Source of the DNA: Nigrospora sphaerica
Taxonomy: Eukaryota > Ascomycota > Sordariomycetes > Amphisphaeriales > Apiosporaceae
Assembly (NCBI GenBank): GCA_018287875.1
Contig: JAGVVL010000002.1
Coordinates: 6,820,001-6,884,000, forward strand
DNA length: 64,000 nt
Reading direction: 5' to 3'
The translations under genes were made by a program, and so were the position numbers. The notes under the pieces were generated by a model, which saw only the letters and a list, made by a program, of their open reading frames with translations, did no database searches and was not told the DNA's origin. Positions 56,709 through 64,000 of the stretch are shown piece after piece (position 1 is the stretch's first letter; each line of letters begins with the position of its first letter).

Positions 56709-57745
56709 ATGCCTTCGGCCATCTCCAAGAAGCAGCGGCTCGCCGCCGTTGTGCCGCTGATACTGTCCATGGCCGCCTTTGCGCTGGCCCTGGTCTCGCT
56801 GTTCGCCGGTTACAAGCCGGGGCAGCTCGAAGACTTCCACATCATCTCGGTAGGCCCCCTCGCGGACCGCCATTGCGGCCGGGGCGGGAGAAGAGGACTG
56901 ACATGGACCGGCAGATCAACATGTCCAACTTTGGCCACGACCTGATACCCACGCCGACGTCGGGTGGCACGGAGCCGTCCACGACCGACTCGGGGGGCCT
57001 CGGCGGCTTCTTCAGCAGCGTCGTCGCCACCGTCGAGTCCACCATCACGGATGAACTCAACGACATCGCCAACGACATCGCCGACAAGGTGTCGGCCGAG
57101 CTGGGCATCTCGCAGTGGTACTCGCTGCACATCATGGACGTATGCGAGGGCAACTACTCGCCCAACGCCACGACGCCGGGGGCGGGCTACAACACGACCA
57201 ACTGCACGGCACCGCAGGCGGGCAACCGGTTCAACCTCACGGCGACGCTGGACCACGAGATCGACCTCGGACCGCTGGGGGGCATCAACACGGCGGACCT
57301 CAAGATCCCCGAGGGGGTCCAGGAGGCCATCGACTACCTCAACGGGTTCCTGCTGGCCATCTTCATTCTCTTCGTCATCGGCATCGGCTTCGCGGGCGTC
57401 TCGCTGCTGCTCTCCATCGTGGCCATGGCCATCGGGAGCTTGGCCAAGACGAACGCGCTGGTGGCGCTGCTGGGGGCGCTGGCGCTCGGCATCGGGAGCG
57501 CCATCGCAACGGCCATCGCCAAGAAAGGAGCGTCGGAAATTAACGACAAGGGCGATGACGTCGGGATCTCGGCGTCGGCTGGCACTAAGTTCCTCATCAT
57601 CTCCTGGGTGTCGTTTGGCACCATGTTCCTCACGCTAGTCGCGTGGGTGGCCATCTGGATCTTCTGGCGACGGGGCGCCGGCAAGCGCAAGCGCGGCGCT
57701 TTCAAGCCCCACGCCGAGAAACACCGGTCCGCGCGGATCGAGTAG
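56709..57745 (+). CDS. SUR7/PalI family membrane protein
   Basis: SUR7/PalI proteins have four membrane helices and act in eisosomes, pH sensing or wall integrity at the plasma membrane. Exons 56709..56849 and 56915..57745 (65-nt intron TCG|GTAGGC to CGGCAG|ATC) give 323 residues. Helix 1 is VVPLILSMAAFALALVSLFAG. The long extracellular loop has SQWYSLHIMDVCEGNYSPN and TTNC, the W..C...C claudin-like signature of the family, and several N-glycosylation sites (NMS, NAT, NTT, NCT, NLT). Helices 2-4 are YLNGFLLAIFILFVIGIGFAGVSLLLSIV, LVALLGALALGIGSAIATAIA and FLIISWVSFGTMFLTLVAWVAIWIF, followed by a basic cytoplasmic end RRGAGKRKRGAF. Which subfamily is not clear. Confidence 0.88.
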
Positions 57746-58827
57746 CGCAGGCCCGGCTTTATGCACTGCATCTCGGCCGCAGGGGGAGTCGGGACGGCGG
57801 TGGGAGAGAGAAGTCGTGGGCATGGAAAGAGAGAGGAGAGACATGGCCGCGGTACCCTTGAAGGACGAGAGGAGAACGGCCCTCGGCCGATGAACGAAAC
57901 CGAATCACGATGGATGGATAATGACGGGACGGTGCGGGACCCCCCTAGTTGAGCGGGGCTTCGCGACTCCCATGGATGGACGAGCTGCGGTTGTATAGTA
58001 GAGAGGTTGCTTTTCGGGGTATCCCCCCACCCTTCGGAGTACTGAATACCCCATTTCGTTGTCTTGTTAGCCGCCTCATCCGACCGATTTTGACGTACCG
58101 CCGGGGCACCATCAATGAATGCGTGCCGGTTTCCTAGCGCGCGATGCGAAAATAGGGGACTTGGTCACCACACCGCCCGGGTGCTGGGCCGACAACCCAC
58201 TTGGGACGATTCGCACGATGGAGTCTCGCTGTCTCGCTCGACACCGGACGCCTTCCTGCGCGCTCGCCCGCTTGTTGGGTTTTTTTTTTTTCAAAGCCGC
58301 CTTGCCCGTCGTGACCGTTGTCGAGGCCGCACCTGCGACGGGGTCTTTTTTAGCAGGCCCGCTGGGAAACGCTGTTCCAATGGCATGGATGGGCCAGACA
58401 GCGGGCATTCCGCCTGACTCGGGTCTCCACACGATCGTCGTTGTCGTGGTGGCCCGAAAACCCTCCTCCCCTGCGCTACTCCGCAACCGCCGTGCCCGAC
58501 CAGCAACGACCGCTCCACCCGCCCCTCCCCTTCCAACGCGAACGGCCGACCCGAGCGCGACCCTTTAACCCCCCAACGATCCCTCCCCCTCCCCGTGAGG
58601 CCCGGGAAGCCGCTTGCTTCGTACCGCAAACCCAGGGGGTGGCTGGGTAACTGTTTGAACTACTCGCGCGCCGTGACCCCCTCCGAGAAAGGCGCCCGTT
58701 CCGACCGCAGCCATCGACCGGAGGAGGCCTCCTTGCAGCCCAGCCCAGCCCAGCCCCCGGCCCCCCGGCTTAGCACCAGCTTCGACTTCGCCCCGGCCAC
58801 CCGCGTAAAACCCTCCAGGAATTAGAA
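57746..58827. other. intergenic region upstream of MscL gene
   Basis: About 1.1 kb between two plus-strand genes, with a T12 run near 58280. Overlapping open frames at 58.1-58.8 kb on both strands reflect GC content. It should contain the MscL promoter; no other gene is seen. Confidence 0.45.
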
Positions 58828-59836
58828 ATGCCGCCACGCCTCGACGAAGAGACCCGCGAACTCCTTGGACGGGTAGGTCCTTGTTAGAGCCCTCCCGTCA
58901 TATCCGCCCCCGCTCCCTCCTTGGCTTTCCCGTCTTTCCTGCCCAACGGGGGCCGCTCCGAGACGGGCATCAAATATACAGCTTCCCCGGGAAATTTGCT
59001 AACGCGGCACGATGCAGGGTGAGAGGAACGCCCGCCGGCTGATCCAGGGTTTCTTCGACTTTGCCTTTAGTGGCAATATTCTGGAGATCGCCTTTGGTTT
59101 GATGTCCGTAGCCCTCGATCCCAGCCCCTGTTCTCCCCCTTCTTTCCGCCCCTCGCGCCGTTTCCTCCTGGTCGGGGGCGAGGTGAGCCCGGCGGTGGCA
59201 CGGTCGCCGTACTGGTTGGCTGATGGTGACGCACTCGTAGTCTGGCCGCGGGCTTCACGTCGGTCACGACCTCCTTCGTGAGCGACATTCTACTGCCGCC
59301 GCTGTCGGTCCTGTTCCCCCTCAACAAGAACCTGGACGAGAAGTTTTCCGTGCTCAAGGAGGGGCCCAACTACGCCAAACTCGATGGTTACAACACCGTC
59401 GTGCAGGCCCGCGAGGATGGCGCCGTCATCTTGGCCTGGGGGTAAGACTCCTTCCTTTTCCCTTGCCGGGGGCTCGATTTCTGTCCCGTCGTGCTCAGGC
59501 GTCTTTACCGGCCGCCCCGTGGCCGTGCGTGGACTGACGCTCGTATAGCGCTTTCAGCGACAAATGCCTAAACTTTCTGGGCCTCGGTTTAGCCCTCTAC
59601 GGCATGGCCATGCTCTACCAGTCCATCTCCAAGGACCCAATCGTCAAGCACATGGTCAAATGTCACTACTGCCAGAAGCACATCAGCGAGAAGGCATGTC
59701 GCTCTTTTTCTTCTTCTTTTTTCTCCTGGGCCCGCTTCCCTCCGCCTCGCCGCGTCTCGCTAACAGGTTTTCCCAGGCGAAGCGGTGTGTGAACTGCACG
59801 AGCTGGCAGGATGGTCGTGAAGACGGAATGCATTGA
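58828..59836 (+). CDS. MscL-type mechanosensitive channel with C-terminal zinc ribbon
   Basis: MscL is the large-conductance stretch-gated channel first known from bacteria; fungal versions are described only from sequence as far as I know. Exons 58828..58872, 59018..59103, 59241..59441, 59549..59693 and 59777..59836 give 178 residues. Seen: RLIQGFFDFAFSGNILEIAFGLILAAGFTSVTTSFVSDILLPP, the family TM1 with the N-terminal amphipathic helix (bacterial FRGNVVDLAVGVIIGAAFG..V.S.V.D.I.P); then the loop; then TM2 KCLNFLGLGLALYGMAMLYQS. Bacterial MscL ends in a helical bundle; here there is KCHYCQKHISEKAKRCVNC, a CX2C-X10-CX2C zinc ribbon. Intron 4 (59694-59776) uses a GC donor and divides the ribbon. 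The donor of intron 2 (GTCCGT) is also weak. The gene converges on FOL1. Confidence 0.88.
59694..59776 (+). other. GC-AG intron in the MscL gene
   Basis: This 83-nt intron starts GCATGT after GAGAAG and ends TTCCCAG. No GT donor gives a continuous frame with the CVNC end. Retention would shift the frame and replace the second Cys pair with a Ser/Phe/Arg-rich tail ending at 59792. Confidence 0.8.
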
Positions 59837-60441
59837 TGTGATCATCGGGCCGTCGGTCCGTTCAGGGCTGACGTAGAACCGGCAGGGTAGGGGAGGCCCT
59901 GTTGGGGCGGCCGTCAAGGGAGTAGCACGCAGAATGCTGTTATGCATCGAGGAGACGGTGCTGACGACGGTAGGGGTGGCGGCGCTGGGGCATTGGCGTA
60001 CGACGAGGGCACGAGCATCGGCATTACCCGAAGAGCATGACGATAGATTGCATGCTTTCCCACCTTGATAGATCATTCATAGACGGCAGGTTACACGAGA
60101 GGAATTTTGGCGTTCGCGGGGCGCAGGTCGAATTGGGAAAACAGCTGGCACCACTCCAGGCCCCGATATTGGTATTGCTGTTAAATTAACGCCGTCACCT
60201 GATGTAGGCCGGCCTCTGGCGCCGCCGGTCCTGGTGATGAATGATTGTGTGTAGGCTGGGGTTTTTATGAGGGCACGAATCAACGCCGCTAGTAACTGGC
60301 CGCCTCGTCCGCTTGGAGGGCATTTCCGGTCTTGTTGAATAGACGCCGTGGTACACAGCCTACCTACCGCTTCTGTAGGTTAGGCGGTCTCTTGTATTAC
60401 GCCGACTCCATGCCCAAGTCTCTACTCCGAGGAACCTCTAA
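59837..60441. other. convergent intergenic region MscL / FOL1
   Basis: These 605 bp lie between two convergent stops. A TACCTACCGCTTCTGTAGGTTAGG stretch lies near 60361. I see no RNA gene or protein gene. Confidence 0.5.
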
Positions 60442-62055
60442 TCAATAGCGCCAGATGGCGTCGGCCATCTTGACAACTTGCCCCATCTCGGTAGCATCGT
60501 GCACGCGCACGATATCGGCTCCGCCCTGCACGGCCGCCGCCACCGTCGCCGCCGTACCAAAGATGCGATCCATGGGCTTCGGGACGCCCGTGATCTTGCC
60601 GATAAAGCTCTTCCGGCTGGAGCCCAGAAGCCAGGGGAGGCCCTCGAGTCCGGGCCAATTCCGTAGTTCGTCAAAGTGGCGGAGGACCTGCAAGTTTTGT
60701 TCGCCGACCTTAGCGAAGCCGAGACCGGGGTCCAGGATGATGCGCCAGCGGCGGATACCCGCTGCCTCGGCCTCGGCCACCCGCTGCAGCAGCTCCTTGG
60801 CGATGGTGGGAATGATGCCGTCGGGATAGTCGTTCAGCTGGCTCATGGTGGCCGGGGTGCCGCGCATGTGCATCAGGCAGACCGTCTTGCCCAAACGCGC
60901 CATGGTGGACAGCATGTCGGCGTCCAGCTGGCCGGCCGAGATGTCGTTGACAATGTCAGCGCCCGCCCGCACGGCGGCCTCGGCCACGACGGCCCGGTAC
61001 GTGTCTACGCTGATGGCCACGTGGCGGCTCTCCGGCAGGCTGCGGATCAGCTCGATGGCGGGCAGCACGCGGCTGATCTCCACCTCGGCCGTGACGTCGG
61101 GCGTGCCAGGTGCGCTGGACTGGCCGCCGATGTCAATCATGGTGGCTCCGCCGCGCACAAAGGCACGGATCGTGTCGCGCAGCGAGTCGGGCGTGTGGAC
61201 GCCTCCGTCGGAGAAGGAGTCAGGAGTGATGTTCAGGATGGCCATCAGCTGGGTCTTCCGCGTGGTCCGGAGCGCGGTCAACGGCGTCACCGAGTCGCTG
61301 ATGGGAGTCATGGTAGACAAGGGCTCGGCCGAGGGCGGAAGCTCGTTGAGGTAGTCCTGGACCATCCTCCAGGGCCGGTCCGGGTAGAGGGCCTTGGTAG
61401 GGATGAGTTCGGCCAGGGGCCGCAGGACAAACTCGCGCTCCGGGATGCCAATATGGGGAATCTGCAACCTCTCGTGGTCCACTTTCTCGTTTTCGTAGAG
61501 GAGAACGTCCAGGTCGATGTTCCGCGGTCCCTTGTCCAGGACCTTCTGGCGGCCCATGGCCTTTTCGATGCCCTGCAGCTGGTCCAAGAGAGGCAACGGC
61601 TCCAGATCCGTCTCGACCTGGCCCGGGGTTTAGCATCCAGCGGCGCAAGGCGGCGTGCAGGGCGGGACGGAGACAGAACACACCTCGCAGGCCCCATTCA
61701 CAAATCTATCTTGGTCTAGGACGTACATGGGCTCCGTCTCCCACAGGCAGCTCGTTCTCTTGACCTTGATGCCGCGCGCGTCCATCTCCTGGCAGGCCTG
61801 CTCGATCATGCCCACGCGGTCCCCCAAGTTGCTACCCAGGGCGATGTAGGCGGTCCGCTGGGGAGACGGGCGGGCGGCGGCGGCGCTGCAGGCGCAGGCC
61901 GGTCCGCAGCTTTGGTGCCTCACCGCGGTCCGGTCCATGGCGATGCGGGCCCGCGACCCGGCAGGCCGTGGTGGCGAGAATAGGCTAAGGGTTAGAAGGG
62001 AACGAGAAGGGCGCAAAAGTGCACCCCATGCTCGAGGGGAGGGAAGGGGGCCCAT
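60442..62055 (-). CDS. FOL1: HPPK-dihydropteroate synthase, folate synthesis
   Basis: This bifunctional enzyme pyrophosphorylates 6-hydroxymethyl-dihydropterin (HPPK) and joins it to p-aminobenzoate (DHPS, the sulfonamide target). Exons on the minus strand are 61684..62055 and 60442..61617 (66-nt intron GAG|GTGTGT to GGCCAG|GTC), 515 residues. HPPK signs are AYIALGSNLGDRVGMIEQAC and PRNIDLDVLLYENEKVDHERLQIPH; DHPS signs are LMAILNITPDSFSDGG, DIGGQSSAPGTPDV, AISVDTYRAVVAEAA, GADIVNDISAG, ILDPGLGFAK, LLGSSRKSFIG. Yeast Fol1 has two dihydroneopterin-aldolase domains before HPPK; here the upstream ~67 residues are Arg/Ser/Leu/Pro-rich with no such domain, and look like a mitochondrial presequence (inference). 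A second Met at residue 40 (MDRTAV) is an alternative start. Confidence 0.93.
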
Positions 62056-63227
62056 AGAGGGATGTCGGGCTGGGAGGCGTTAAGGGCTGACCAGCACGCG
62101 AGGTCATCACGGGATCCTCGGCATCAAGTGGCGAACGGCGTTGCGGTCGCAAAATCGAAACTTTACTGACTGGGGGCGCGGATCAGTTCCGCTCGTTAGT
62201 CTGCCTCTCAGCCGAACCCGGGGGTTTTTGCGACCCCCGAAGTTCGGCCCGTGTGGGCCCGATCAAGCACATCATCCCTATCGAGTGAGTAGGCGGGGGA
62301 AGCGGGCATTGGTGGTTGTGGGAACCTTTTGCCTCCATTCCATCCATGTCTTGGGACCCTCCATTCACCCTGCCCTCTCCATTCGGGATGGAGGTGCGAA
62401 GAGGGACCGGGATGCTGGGTTGGGGAGCGAGTTACTCAAAGACAAAGTAATCAATCAAACAACCTTGCCGGCCTGTCGGTCAGTAGCGGGCACGAGTCGA
62501 TCGTTTGCAACCGAGACAGTGGCTTGAGATCAGGCCGCCCGTTTCAGCGCCGAGTCATGCCAGTTTCGCGAGGCGATTGCCCGTTGAAGGCATGGGCGTG
62601 TCCGAGCCTCAACTCAATTCGTATTTTGTGCATTTGCCTGTTTCATTCGCTCTGGGAATAGGTACCTTGGGTACGCAGGTCGGCGGCTTCAAGGGACGCA
62701 GCTTGTCGGTACTGGGTGAGAAAGAAGGCCGCGGTCCCCGTGCCTGCGACGAGATCCGACGAGATCGACGGCTGGCGATAACCAGCGAGCCTCGGCATCT
62801 TTGCTGCGGGCCCGCTCACCGCTAAACCCCAATCATGCTAGTGTCGTTCACTGGAGCCAAAGCCGACACATGTCCCTCGGTCTTAGCTCTCTCTTTACCC
62901 CGGATTCCCATGCTGTTACCGTACCAGCGCGATCCGCCTCCGCCGTGCCTTCATGACCCGGTGACCTGCGCTGGCGCTTTATTAATAACGTGCCCTCTGC
63001 TCGGCCGGCCCCCCTTCTCCTTTTCCCTCCACATACCTCTAACTCGTTTCTGTTATCCTTGTTGTTGCTGGGCCCTTCTTTCTTCCTTGAACGTCAAGAG
63101 CCTTGTTTGTCGTACCCATCTCTCAAGATACCCCCCAGTCCCGACGCTCCTTGCGCGACCGTTACCATGGCGTCCCCACGTTCGTACACCCCCAGACCAT
63201 GTAGGCGCCGGACGCCCTGCGCTCGCG
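62056..63227. promoter_or_regulatory. divergent promoter region FOL1 / nitronate monooxygenase
   Basis: About 1.2 kb with both promoters. A TAGGTACCTT motif lies near 62661. The part 63000-63160 is pyrimidine-rich, probably the leader of the oxygenase gene. No other gene is visible. Confidence 0.5.
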
Positions 63228-64000
63228 ATGCTGACACGGCGCCGTACAGAGAAGATTCGCACGAGCATCACCGATCTGTTCAAGATCAACCACCCCATCA
63301 TGCTCGCCGGCATGAACGTGGCGGCCGGTCCCAAACTGGCGGCCGCCGTCACCAACGCTGGCGGCCTCGGCGTCATTGGTGGCATGAGCTACAGCCCCGA
63401 GATGCTCAAGGACCAGATTGCCGAGATGAAGTCCTTCATGAACGACAAGAACGCGCCCTTCGGTATCGATCTGCTGCTCCCTCAGGTTGGCGGCAACGCG
63501 AGGAAGACCAAGTACGTTGAGCATGCTTGCTGGACCCCTACCACTCTGGGCTGACCGCGCTCGTTCTGCAGCTATGACTACACCAAAGGCAAGCTGGACC
63601 AGCTGATCGACGTCATTATCGAGTCCGGCGCCAAGCTGTTCGTCTCGGCCGTCGGCGTCCCGCCCAAACACGTCGTCGAGCGCCTACACAAGGCTGGCAT
63701 CTTGTACATGAACATGGTCGGACACCCGAAGCACGTCCAGAAGTGCCTGGATATCGGCTGCGACATCATCTGCGCCCAGGGCGGTGAGGGTGGTGGCCAC
63801 ACTGGTGATGTGCCTACTACGGTGCTCATCCCCGCCTGCGTGGACATCTGCAAGAACTCCAAGAGCCCGCTGACTGGCAAGCGCGTGGAAGTGGTCGCTG
63901 CCGGTGGCATCCACAATGGCAACATGCTGGCAGCGTCCCTCATGATGGGCGCCAGCGCTGTTTGGGTCGGCACGCGTTTCATTCTTTGCGACGAGGCCGG
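63228..64000 (+). CDS. nitronate monooxygenase (2-nitropropane dioxygenase family), 5' part
   Basis: These FMN enzymes oxidise alkyl nitronates such as propionate-3-nitronate without external metal. Exon 1 is 63228..63511; exon 2 begins 63572 (AA|GTACGT to CTGCAG|C) and runs past the window end, leaving 237 residues visible. Seen: LFKINHPIMLAGMNVAAGPKLAAAVTNAGGLGVIGG, the N-terminal barrel strand and phosphate-loop region; GAKLFVSAVGVPPKHVVERLHKAG; the GGEGGGHTGD loop with the catalytic His of the family; and VEVVAAGGIHNGNMLAASLMMGASAVWVGTRF, the FMN phosphate-binding end. The start is ATG at 63228 (MLTRRRTEKIR). An upstream ATG at 63167 would need a splice that creates a TAG codon, so it was not used. 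Confidence 0.9.

Noticed and set aside
60676..61719. 347-codon plus-strand ORF opposite FOL1
   Set aside because: It is a shadow of the DHPS coding strand with no motif of its own.
63167..63227. Upstream ATG (MASPRSYTPRP) as start of the nitronate monooxygenase
   Set aside because: Splicing from GTAGGC after this exon to the GTACAG acceptor would create a TAG codon at the junction, and direct reading is out of frame.
1..64000. tRNA, 5S rRNA, CRISPR or intact transposon
   Set aside because: Looking by eye for B-box-like GGTTCRANNCC, long terminal repeats, transposase or reverse transcriptase motifs gave nothing convincing. A tRNAscan or repeat search could still find items I missed.

Overview
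This window is nuclear DNA of a filamentous ascomycete, most likely a Sordariomycete. Genes are split by short introns (mostly 50-70 nt, GTRNGY...YAG with CTRAC-like branch sites). The gene content is typically Pezizomycotina (APSES factor, SUR7/PalI protein, Dfg5-type GH76, MscL, PflX-like radical SAM protein). I found 20 protein genes with confidence (two cut by the window edges), one probable small gene, and one transporter relic. I recognised no rRNA, tRNA, CRISPR array or intact transposon.

Layout. 1-8.3 kb is compact: the 3' end of ARV1 (+), the tiny V-ATPase subunit e gene VMA9 (-), a 3-hydroxyisobutyrate-dehydrogenase-type reductase (-), a PflX-like radical SAM gene (+), and the rRNA methyltransferase NOP2 (+), which has 13 introns, a 10-nt exon and a GC-AG intron. 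8.3-28.5 kb is spacious: a GC-rich gap, a probable small gene near 11.1 kb, cystathionine beta-lyase (-), a Gln/His-rich SS18/SSXT-type SWI/SNF protein (+), and a Gyp5-like TBC Rab-GAP (+). 28.5-36.1 kb holds the reticulon RTN1 (+) converging on DNA topoisomerase II (-). After a 4.1-kb gap come an APSES/KilA-N factor (+), the Hsp90 co-chaperone CNS1 (-) diverging from HIS5 (+, with three TGACTC sites upstream), and a Dfg5/Dcw1 cell-wall mannosidase (-) whose GPI tail is out of frame at a C9 run. 49.7-54 kb carries a secreted TIM-barrel-like protein (+) and a fungal leucine-rich protein (-). 54.7-55.2 kb holds a decayed ABC-C transporter N-terminus. The right end has a SUR7/PalI membrane protein (+), an MscL channel with a C-terminal zinc ribbon (+), the folate enzyme FOL1 (-) and a nitronate monooxygenase (+, cut by the window end).

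The genes are a housekeeping mix, not one pathway or cluster. Themes that recur are membrane and wall biology (ARV1, VMA9, RTN1, TBC, Dfg5, SUR7, MscL), nuclear functions (NOP2, SSXT, TOP2, APSES), and amino-acid or cofactor metabolism (cystathionine beta-lyase, HIS5, FOL1, reductase). All exon joins below were checked by reading frame across splice sites; function calls rest on recognised motifs, not on database searches.
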